A stretch of 21,105 nt of DNA from contig CALWXY010000197.1 of NCBI GenBank assembly GCA_944385595.1, positions 1-21,105 on the forward strand, in the 5' to 3' direction. A program made the translations under genes and the position numbers. Position 1 is the first letter of the stretch. Each line of letters begins with the position of its first letter. Shown here piece by piece: positions 7,240 through 13,462 of the stretch. Below the pieces are notes generated by a model. The model did no database searches and had not been told where the DNA came from. It saw only the letters and a program-made list of their open reading frames with translations. Source of the stretch: an uncultured Oscillospiraceae bacterium. GTDB taxonomy: Bacteria > Bacillota > Clostridia > Oscillospirales > Oscillospiraceae.

Positions 7240-8688
7240 TTATTCGTCCACGGGCTGACCGTGGCGCATGTAGACTTTGCCGTCTCTGTATTTCTCGCCC
7301 TTGTGGATGTCGAAGGTCTTTTTGCCCCAGCAGCCCACGACGGCCATGAACACGAGGTAACCCACTATGACGCCCCAGAGGCAGATCATCAGCGAGGTCG
7401 TGCTCATTGCTCCGGCGGCGTAGCCCAGTATGGCGGGCATTACGAAGTAGGAGGCCGGGACGTTCACGATGTTCGCCGGGCCGAGCTCCGCGACCGTGGT
7501 GGTCTCGTTCTCGGGGTCGACTATGCGGACCAGCGAGATGCCGGTGGCGTTGGTGCCGGTGGCGGTTCCCCACTCGCCGAGGGTGCGCTCGAAGTCGTTG
7601 CTGCCGCCGAAGCGCGCGCCGAAGTAGCGCATGGTCACCCAGGTCACAACGGCGCAGGCCGCGCAGCAGGCCAGTATGGGCACCGTCCACTTGCCGACGA
7701 CGTCGAGGTCTATGGCCATGAAAGCGCCGCAGACCATCATGTCGGTGCAGAAGCCGGTAATGCGGTTCTGCGTACCTCTGTCGAGGAATTTGGTGAGGCC
7801 CATTTTTCCGAGGATATAGCGTATCGCGTAGGCCACGAGCATACCGTTAAAGAACAGGAGCGTTGAGAACAGCTGGCCGAAGTAGCCGGGTATCAGCGCC
7901 CAGAGCTTGCCGACCTGCTGACCGAGTATCCACGACACTCCGACCAGCGCCGCGTGGAAGGTGAGCGTATCTATGGCGCCGCTGTATGTGGTGAGGCGGC
8001 CGTAGTAGTCCTGGTTCTCCGGCTCGAGGAAGCCGCGGGCGACGTCGTCGCTCAGCTTGACCTTCGAGCAGGCCACGCCGTTTTTGATGCCCTTCTTGGC
8101 AAACGGCACACCCCATATGAAGGCGCAGAGGAAGCCCGCCGAGGCAAAGGTGACGCCGACCTGGACAGCATCCGCCCAGCCGGAGGCCTCCATCTCCGTG
8201 CCGTAGGTGATGGCCTGGCCGGGGCCCTGCGCGAAGCCGAAAGGCAGCAGCAGGCCGTAGACCGGGTCCATATTGAAGTAGCCGCCGATGAGCATGAGCA
8301 GGCCGAAGCCTATGAGCGCCTGGAAGGCGTAGGCCAGCGCCCAGAACGAGCCCATGCCGAATATGCCGGAGGCCATACTGTCGCCCATGCGGGCGCGGAG
8401 GTCTTTGATTCCGCTGATTTTTTCCCTCTTTTTCTTCTCGCCCGTGTTCGCGGCGAGCGTCAGACCCATATTAATAAAGAGGAAGGTGTAGAGCTGACCT
8501 GAAATTGTGTTGTACTCGTTGTTGGTCGTTCCGGCGAGGCCGGTGGTGTTGATGAAGATGAAGCCGATCACGCCCGCGATAACACAGGCCGGTATCATAG
8601 CCTTCCCCACGAATGAAACCTTTGCACGGATGAGCATAGCAACCACGAACATAACACCCATCCAAGCAGCTGCCGTCATTGTCGCCAT
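7240..8688 (-). CDS. Sodium:glutamate symporter (GltS/ESS)-like transporter
   Basis: The start is the ATG at 8688, preceded by AAGGAGAG; the frame continues upstream to 8781 but that would run through the operator. The protein has 482 residues, longer than E. coli GltS (401), with two inverted halves of hydrophobic helices. The first glycine-rich re-entrant motif is GFAQGPGQA (151-159). The second is GTATGTNATG (374-383), followed by RIVDPEN, a hallmark of the Na+/glutamate symporter family. A charged loop lies at about 82-103. Such carriers import acidic amino acids with Na+. The pairing with an amidohydrolase instead suggests an N-acylated or amide-bearing carboxylate; that is inference. 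Confidence 0.87.
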   Translation of the reverse strand: MATMTAAAWMGVMFVVAMLIRAKVSFVGKAMIPACVIAGVIGFIFINTTGLAGTTNNEYNTISGQLYTFLFINMGLTLAANTGEKKKREKISGIKDLRARMGDSMASGIFGMGSFWALAYAFQALIGFGLLMLIGGYFNMDPVYGLLLPFGFAQGPGQAITYGTEMEASGWADAVQVGVTFASAGFLCAFIWGVPFAKKGIKNGVACSKVKLSDDVARGFLEPENQDYYGRLTTYSGAIDTLTFHAALVGVSWILGQQVGKLWALIPGYFGQLFSTLLFFNGMLVAYAIRYILGKMGLTKFLDRGTQNRITGFCTDMMVCGAFMAIDLDVVGKWTVPILACCAACAVVTWVTMRYFGARFGGSNDFERTLGEWGTATGTNATGISLVRIVDPENETTTVAELGPANIVNVPASYFVMPAILGYAAGAMSTTSLMICLWGVIVGYLVFMAVVGCWGKKTFDIHKGEKYRDGKVYMRHGQPVDE

Positions 8689-8772
8689 AATGTCACTCTC
8701 CTTTTTGTATGGATTTATATCCGGCGGGAGTTCCGAACCCGCAGAATACACACAATTCGCCGCTGAGACGTA

Positions 8773-8787
8773 TCTGGTCATACCAGC
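8773..8787. promoter_or_regulatory. GntR/FadR-type operator upstream of the symporter gene (site 3)
   Basis: CTGGT-CAT-ACCAG is a perfect 13-base palindrome (8774-8786) sharing GTCATACCA with the other three sites. It lies about 85 bases before the symporter ATG, within the expected leader of the best promoter found. Confidence 0.8.
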
Positions 8788-8898
8788 CGTTAATTTGCCG
8801 CGCTTATCGCATGGCGCGCCGTCCCACGGCGGAGTGCATTGGTGATTACAGGCGCAAAAAAGAGAAGAAATTACAAATACTGTAAAATCCTTTATATA

Positions 8899-8927
8899 AT
8901 ATTACCACAGCAAATCCCTGATAGCAA
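8899..8927 (-). promoter_or_regulatory. Candidate promoter of the symporter-amidohydrolase unit
   Basis: On the minus strand TTGCTA (8927-8922) is 17 bases from TAATAT (8904-8899), with a TGG extended -10. The transcript would have a leader of about 200 bases that contains operator site 3. Other AT-rich matches nearby keep this uncertain. Confidence 0.5.
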
Positions 8928-9017
8928 GTATCTTTTATCTATTACTGGTCAAAACATTTCCCCCTCTTTATGTGAAACATGCATATTTACCTTTTGCGGA
9001 GGGGCTGTGCCACTCTC

Positions 9018-9044
9018 TGTGATATAAAAATTATTTATATCACA
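9018..9044. repeat. 27-base perfect inverted repeat in the divergent control region
   Basis: Arms TGTGATATAAA (9018-9028) and TTTATATCACA (9034-9044) flank AATTA. It differs from the GTCATACCA sites. It could be a binding site for another regulator or an RNA hairpin. Confidence 0.75.
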
Positions 9045-9293
9045 TACTCGGATGTCATATGTCTTGTCAGCCCGTCTTCCGCGCGACTTGTATGCAATAT
9101 TCGTATTTGGATTCAAAAATGTCAATATTTCTGGAAGAAACATACAAAAGGCGGCGGCAAATTTTATTGCATAATTTGGTATTTCCAGTAAATGTCATTA
9201 AATTTTGACTTCGATTGTCAGATTTTTATTAATTTTTAACATATTTCGCTCACAGCTTTTCTTATTGCCCGCCATTTTCCACAAATTTTGTGC

Positions 9294-9322
9294 TTGAAAT
9301 GTACGGCAAAAATTGTTATTAT
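9294..9322 (+). promoter_or_regulatory. Sigma-A promoter of the OPT-peptidase unit
   Basis: TTGAAA (9294-9299) and TATTAT (9317-9322) are exactly 17 bases apart. The leader to the OPT start would be about 105 bases and includes operator site 4 at roughly +40, a position suited to roadblock repression. Confidence 0.75.
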
Positions 9323-9366
9323 GTTTTTGTAGAAAAGCAGGGCTGCGGCTCATGTCTCCGGCCTGC

Positions 9367-9381
9367 ACTTGTCATACCACC
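9367..9381. promoter_or_regulatory. GntR/FadR-type operator before the OPT gene (site 4)
   Basis: ACTTGT-CAT-ACCACC matches TnGTnnnACnA at 9369-9379 and shares GTCATACCA with sites 1-3. A weaker relative, CTGTCATAACC, lies 25 bases further on (9395-9405). Confidence 0.72.
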
Positions 9382-9434
9382 GTTTCGGCCGCGCCTGTCA
9401 TAACCGATCGTCGTTTTAGAAGGGAGGATCTCAA

Positions 9435-11084
9435 ATGTCACAGAAAGAACAGACAAATGCCAAGTACGCAGCATCGTTCCGGCAGCAGTTCACTGTTCGA
9501 GGCATGATAATCGGCGCCATCGGCTCCGTTATCCTGACCTGCTCGTCCATGTTCGTAGCACTGAAGATTTCCTCGCTCCCCTGGCCCATCATGTTCGTGG
9601 CGCTCGTCTCCATGTTCGGCCTCAAGGCCCTCGGCAACACCAACTACAATGAGATAAACGTCACGCACACCGCAATGTCCGCCGGCGCCATGGTCGCGGG
9701 CGGCCTCGCGTTCACCATCCCGGGCATCTACATGCTCGACCCCTCGGCTGATGTCGACTTCGCAAAGCTCCTCGTCATCACCGTCGGCGGCGTGCTGCTC
9801 GGCCTCATCTTCACCGCCATTCTGAGAAAGCACTTCATAGAGAAGGCCAACCTGCCCTACGCTATGGGTCAGGCGGCGGCGGATGTCGTCATCGTCGGCG
9901 ATGAGGGCGGCAAAAAGGCCGGCTGGCTCTTCGGCTCGCTCGGCATCTCCGCCGTGTTCACCTGGCTGCGCGACTATATGCTCGTCATCCCCGCGACCTT
10001 TATGAGCAGCTCCATCGCCAGCTACGGCTCCATGTTCGGCGTCTGGCTCTCGCCCATGCTCATCTCCGTCGGCTACATAGTCGGCCCGCTGTACATAGGC
10101 GTGTGGTTCTTCGGCGCGCTGATTGGTGACGTCGGCATCCTCATCGGCGGTCAGGCCGCCGGCATCCTCGACGCCGCCACCGCCTCCGCCATCAAATCCT
10201 CGCTCGGACTCGGCATGATGGTCGGCTGCGGTCTCGGCATCTTCATCAAGGAGATTATCCCCCGCGCCAAAGACCTCTTCGGCCCCATGTTCTCCAAGAA
10301 AGAGTCCGGCGACTGCATAATCCCCATGAGCTGGGCCCCCGTTGTCATAATCGTTCTGGCGGCGCTCTTCGTGTTCATACTTGACCTGCCCCTCATCGCC
10401 GCCATCGTCACCATCCTCGGCTGCTGGCTCGCCACCACGATGTCCTGCCAGTGCGTCGGCCTCTCGGGCATCAACCCGATGGAGGTCTTCGGTATCTTCG
10501 TCCTCATCATCGCCAAGGCCGTCTCCGGCGTGAGCGGCACCGAGGCCTTCTACGTCGCGGCTATCGTCGCCGTCGCCGCCGGCCTCACCGGCGACGTCAT
10601 GAACGACTTCCGCTCCGGCTATATCCTCCACTCCGACCCCAAGGCCCAGTGGATTGGCGAGGTCATCGGCGGTCTCATCGGCGCCGTCGTCTCCGTCGGC
10701 GTGCTCATGATTCTAGTCACCGCCTACGGCGGCGAGGTCTTCGGCAGCACCATGTTCCCCTCCGCCCAGGCTGCGGCCGTCGCCTCCATGGTCGGCGGTA
10801 TCGCCCATCTCCCCGCTTTCATAGTAGGTCTGGTGCTCGCCACCGTCCTCTACGTCGCGGGTCTTCCGGTCACCACTCTCGGCCTCGGCATCTATCTCCC
10901 GTTCTACCTCTCCGCCACCGCTTTCATCGGCGGCGCGCTGAACTTCATCCTCTCCAAGGCCGCTCCTAAGGTCAAGGAGAGCGGAAACGACACCATCGTC
11001 GCTGCCGGTATGCTCGGCGGCGAGGGCGTTGTAGGCGTCATCATAGCCCTCATCATGGCCGTCCAGGTCATCCAGGCTGGCTGA
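9435..11084 (+). CDS. OPT-family (oligopeptide) transporter
   Basis: The protein has 549 residues, mostly hydrophobic helices, within the size range of bacterial OPT members. The N-terminal part, with NEINVTHTAMSAGAMVAGGL and the following FTIPGIYML, and the later ADVVIVGDEGGKKA region and GLTGDVMNDFRSGY motif, are typical of the OPT superfamily. OPT proteins import peptides or peptide-like and metal-chelate compounds using the proton gradient. The ATG has GGGAGG upstream. A peptidase gene follows on the same strand after 68 bases, which suggests uptake followed by cytoplasmic cleavage. A promoter and operator site 4 lie in front. Confidence 0.9.
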   Translation: MSQKEQTNAKYAASFRQQFTVRGMIIGAIGSVILTCSSMFVALKISSLPWPIMFVALVSMFGLKALGNTNYNEINVTHTAMSAGAMVAGGLAFTIPGIYMLDPSADVDFAKLLVITVGGVLLGLIFTAILRKHFIEKANLPYAMGQAAADVVIVGDEGGKKAGWLFGSLGISAVFTWLRDYMLVIPATFMSSSIASYGSMFGVWLSPMLISVGYIVGPLYIGVWFFGALIGDVGILIGGQAAGILDAATASAIKSSLGLGMMVGCGLGIFIKEIIPRAKDLFGPMFSKKESGDCIIPMSWAPVVIIVLAALFVFILDLPLIAAIVTILGCWLATTMSCQCVGLSGINPMEVFGIFVLIIAKAVSGVSGTEAFYVAAIVAVAAGLTGDVMNDFRSGYILHSDPKAQWIGEVIGGLIGAVVSVGVLMILVTAYGGEVFGSTMFPSAQAAAVASMVGGIAHLPAFIVGLVLATVLYVAGLPVTTLGLGIYLPFYLSATAFIGGALNFILSKAAPKVKESGNDTIVAAGMLGGEGVVGVIIALIMAVQVIQAG

Positions 11085-11108
11085 CGCGCTGCAAACACAA
11101 ATCGACCG

Positions 11109-11131
11109 GCAGGGGCATTTATTGCCCCTGC
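11109..11131 (+). other. Intercistronic hairpin between OPT and peptidase genes
   Basis: GCAGGGGCA (11109-11117) pairs with TGCCCCTGC (11123-11131) over a 5-base loop. What follows is TCAGTTTAGG with no clear T-run, and the peptidase ribosome site starts eight bases later, so it probably only tunes expression of the second gene. Confidence 0.6.
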
Positions 11132-11152
11132 TCAGTTTAGGAGGGCTTTTTG

Positions 11153-12115
11153 ATGAAAGAGATTAAAATATCCGACATTAACGGAATAAAAATAGGCCAC
11201 GCTCAAAACATCGCCGGAGGCACCGGCTGCACCGCCATCATCTGCGAGAAGGGCGCGTTTGCCGGTGTAGACGTCCGCGGCGGCGGCCCCGCCTCGCGCG
11301 AGACGGAGCTGCTCAAGCCCGTCAACATGGTGCAGCAGATCCATTGCGTCATGCTCTCCGGCGGCAGCGCCTTCGGCCTCGAGGCCGGCGACGGCGCAAT
11401 GCAGTTCCTTGAGGAAAAAGGCATAGGCTTCGATGTCGGCTGCGGCGTCGTCCCCATAGTCTGCGGCGCGTCGCTCTTTGACCTCGTCGTCGGCGACCCG
11501 AAGTGCCGCCCCGACAAGGCCATGGGCTATGAGGCCTGCAAAAACGCCGGCGGCGAGGTCGCCGAGGGCAATGTCGGCGCGGGCACCGGCGCCACCATAG
11601 GCAAGTACTTCGGCGTCGACCGCATGATCAAGAGCGGCCTCGGCACCTACGCCGTCCAGCTCGGTGAGGTTCAGTGCGCCGCCATCGTAGCCGTCAACGC
11701 GCTCGGCGACGTCATAGACTTCGACAGCCGCGAGATCATAGGCGGTCTGCTCACCGAGGACAAGAGCGGCTTCTACTCCACGCCCAGAGCCATGTATGAG
11801 GAGATTGGTCAGGACCGCGACGTCTGGAAGGGCAACACCACCATCGGCTGCATCATCACGAACGCCAAGCTCGACAAATCCCAGTGCAACAAGCTCGCGA
11901 GCATCGCCCACAACGGCTACGCCATGGCCATCCGCCCCGTGCACACCTCCGCCGACGGCGACACCATATTCGTCATGTCCACCGCCGAGGTCGACGTGAA
12001 CCCCGACGCGCTCGGCTGCCTCGCCACCGAGGTCATGGCCCGCGCAATCAACCGCGCCGCCCGCGCAGCCGAGCCGGCCTACGGCCTGCCCGCCGCCTCC
12101 AGCTTCGCAAAATAG
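11153..12115 (+). CDS. P1-family (S58, DmpA/NylC-type) N-terminal-nucleophile aminopeptidase or amide hydrolase
   Basis: The start is the ATG at 11153, seven bases after AGGAGGG; the protein has 320 residues. It belongs to the family of DmpA (releases L/D N-terminal residues), BapA (beta-aminopeptides) and NylC (6-aminohexanoate oligomers), which self-cleave into two chains. Family motifs: GVDVRGGGPASRET, LSGGSAFGLEAGDGA, GNVGAGTGA around Asn140. GNTTIG gives a likely cleavage between Asn228 and Thr229, with Asp268 and Asp270 in ADGDT. These are 39 and 41 residues after the nucleophile, the same spacing as I recall for NylC Thr267/Asp306/Asp308. Chains of about 228 and 92 residues would result. 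The substrate is unproven; peptides imported by the OPT carrier are likely. Confidence 0.92.
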   Translation: MKEIKISDINGIKIGHAQNIAGGTGCTAIICEKGAFAGVDVRGGGPASRETELLKPVNMVQQIHCVMLSGGSAFGLEAGDGAMQFLEEKGIGFDVGCGVVPIVCGASLFDLVVGDPKCRPDKAMGYEACKNAGGEVAEGNVGAGTGATIGKYFGVDRMIKSGLGTYAVQLGEVQCAAIVAVNALGDVIDFDSREIIGGLLTEDKSGFYSTPRAMYEEIGQDRDVWKGNTTIGCIITNAKLDKSQCNKLASIAHNGYAMAIRPVHTSADGDTIFVMSTAEVDVNPDALGCLATEVMARAINRAARAAEPAYGLPAASSFAK

Positions 12116-12207
12116 CCGTTTCAGCAAATTGCGGGTGAGTTTTTTGTGAGGTTTGGAAAAAATTTCTGAATTCCCGTTTCTTCTCACAATCCCGCGCCAT
12201 TTTGCGG

Positions 12208-12213
12208 TATAAT
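12208..12213 (+). promoter_or_regulatory. -10 box of the c-di-AMP receptor gene
   Basis: A perfect TATAAT lies 40 bases before the ATG. The -35 region is poor (best TCACAA at 12184-12189 with 18 bases between). The gene therefore has its own start rather than relying on the peptidase transcript. Confidence 0.6.
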
Positions 12214-12253
12214 AGAGGCGTAGCAAATCTATCGTTCAAAGGAAGTGAATCTT

Positions 12254-12595
12254 ATGAGCAAACTGCTGCTTGCCATCATTCAGGAGGACGATTACGACGC
12301 CGTCGTCACCGCGCTCAACAAAGAGCACTTTTTCGTGACGCGCCTCAGCTCCAGCGGCGGTTTCCTGCGCCGCAAGAACATCACCATCATGATTGGCGTC
12401 AGCGATGATGAGCACGACAAGGTCGTCCAGATTCTCAAGGAAAACGCCAGCAAGCGCAAACAGACAATCCGGCGTATGCCGATTTCCCTGGTTGGCTCGC
12501 ACGGCCTCGAGGCCAGCGCCGCCATCCCCGTCGAGATTGACGTCGGAGGCGTCACGCTGTTCACTCTGCCTTTGGACAGCATAGAAAAATTCTAA
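12254..12595 (+). CDS. darA: Cyclic-di-AMP receptor, PII-like (DarA/PstA family)
   Basis: The protein has 113 residues from the ATG at 12254, which has AAAGGA ten bases upstream; a GTG at 12245 would overlap that site. It follows the family throughout: LLLAIIQEDD, the VTRLSSSGGFLRRKNITIMIG loop that contacts the ligand in known structures, and the C-terminal EIDVGGVTLFTLPLDSIEKF. B. subtilis DarA has 109 residues. These trimeric cytosolic proteins bind c-di-AMP and are thought to relay it to unknown partners. Here the gene stands alone, with its own promoter and a bidirectional terminator, so the context does not show a target. Confidence 0.93.
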   Translation: MSKLLLAIIQEDDYDAVVTALNKEHFFVTRLSSSGGFLRRKNITIMIGVSDDEHDKVVQILKENASKRKQTIRRMPISLVGSHGLEASAAIPVEIDVGGVTLFTLPLDSIEKF

Positions 12596-12604
12596 ATCAC
12601 ATGC

Positions 12605-12636
12605 AAAAACGGGACCGGTTTTCCGGTCCCGTTTTT
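12605..12636. terminator. Bidirectional terminator
   Basis: A 14-bp perfect stem (AAAAACGGGACCGG with its complement) and TTTT loop, with A- and T-runs on both sides, lies between the convergent darA and YjdF-like genes and can end both. Confidence 0.9.
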
Positions 12637-13445
12637 TATTTCTCTTTCTCCGGCGCGTCCTCCGGTTCGTCGAGGACGACCGGGATGAAGCGCTTGGCGA
12701 ATCTGCCGCGTCCGCGGTTCTTGACGTAGAAGAAGCCGATCACGCTGAACACCACCGCGCCGACGAAGTTCACGAACATGTCCTCCATCGTGTCGAAGAG
12801 GCCGATGTCGAGGTAGCCGCCGAGGCCGAGCTCCTCGCCGTTCACGACAACGCTTGTGATATTCTCAATGCCGACAGGTTTGTTCGCGCCCGTCGGGTTG
12901 AGCGCCACCGAGTGAATGGCGCTGATAACCGTGTCCTTCTGCATGTCGGTGTGGACGAGGCAGTCGGCTCCGAACTCGAAGAACTCCCACAGCACGCCGA
13001 CGGTCATGGAGAAGCAGAACGCCGCGATGGACATATACAGCGGCGACAGCCGCAGCGCCGTCCGCTCCGAACGGTTGAGCAGGTCGACCAGCGAGAAGCC
13101 TATCGCCGCACAGAGGAAGCCGTTCGTCGTGTGGAGTATGGTGTCCCAATACTCGAATTTGACGTAGTACTCCCCTATCTCGCCCAGAATCTCCGCGGCG
13201 AATATGAACACCATCACGATGATCTCAAGCGTGGTCGGCAGGTCGATGTTGAGCTTGCGCTCGACCACAGCGGGCATCGTCAGCAGGAACAGCGAGAGCG
13301 CGCAGACGAAAACGCTCTCATATTCCTGACGCATCGCGGCGCGCACCAGCGTGACGATAACGATAGTTCTGAGCACGATATACACCGTGAACGCACGCTT
13401 ATCTCTCTTTATGTGTTCGTGTATGGTCTTTGAAAATTTGCTCAT
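12636..13445 (-). CDS. YjdF/DUF2238-like integral membrane protein
   Basis: The protein has 269 residues with about six hydrophobic segments and a charged, lysine- and glutamate-rich C-terminal tail. The pattern YWDTILHTTNGFLCAAIGFSL, then GVLWEFFEFGAD, then DTMEDMFVNFVGAVVF resembles the YjdF/DUF2238 family, in which conserved Asp, His, Glu and Trp residues sit at helix ends; the biochemical role is not known. It lies 17 bases after the second ABC gene on the same strand, with no terminator between, so it is probably the last gene of the MarR-ABC operon. The ribosome site is weak, suggesting coupling to translation of the ABC gene. Confidence 0.75.
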   Translation of the reverse strand: MSKFSKTIHEHIKRDKRAFTVYIVLRTIVIVTLVRAAMRQEYESVFVCALSLFLLTMPAVVERKLNIDLPTTLEIIVMVFIFAAEILGEIGEYYVKFEYWDTILHTTNGFLCAAIGFSLVDLLNRSERTALRLSPLYMSIAAFCFSMTVGVLWEFFEFGADCLVHTDMQKDTVISAIHSVALNPTGANKPVGIENITSVVVNGEELGLGGYLDIGLFDTMEDMFVNFVGAVVFSVIGFFYVKNRGRGRFAKRFIPVVLDEPEDAPEKEK

Positions 13446-13462
13446 ATCTGCCTAAAGCTCCC

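Larger units (their letters stand above)
8788..9434. other. AT-rich divergent control region without a supported gene
   Basis: About 650 bases separate the symporter and OPT units and are far richer in A+T than the flanking genes. Open frames here (8839-9027, 8949-9143, 8979-9191) have no family resemblance and no good ribosome sites, so I do not call them genes. The region holds a candidate promoter for each direction, operator site 4 and a 27-base palindrome at 9018-9044. The middle part (about 9045-9290) shows nothing I can name. Confidence 0.7.

Noticed and set aside
5818..7866. A 682-codon open frame on the plus strand opposite the amidohydrolase and symporter genes
   Set aside because: It is antisense to two well-supported genes, its composition (His, Arg, Val, Ala, Gly, Glu-rich low-complexity) is that of a GC-rich shadow frame, and it spans the gap between two genes of the opposite strand.
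8945..8955. TGGTCAAAACA as a fifth GntR-type site
   Set aside because: The right half-site is shifted by one base from TnGTnnnACnA and the CATACC part is missing.
9018..9044. CRP-like reading of the palindrome, since it begins TGTGA and ends TCACA
   Set aside because: CRP sites have six bases between these half-sites; here there are seventeen.
8839..9191. Small open frames in the AT-rich control region (8839-9027 plus, 8949-9143 minus, 8979-9191 plus)
   Set aside because: Start codons lack good ribosome sites, the frames overlap one another, and the peptides look random (Cys-, Ile- and Tyr-rich from AT-rich DNA).
9438..10631. A 397-codon minus-strand frame opposite the OPT gene
   Set aside because: Extremely rich in Gly, Asp, Glu, Ala and His with no domain pattern; it mirrors the hydrophobic codons of the OPT gene.
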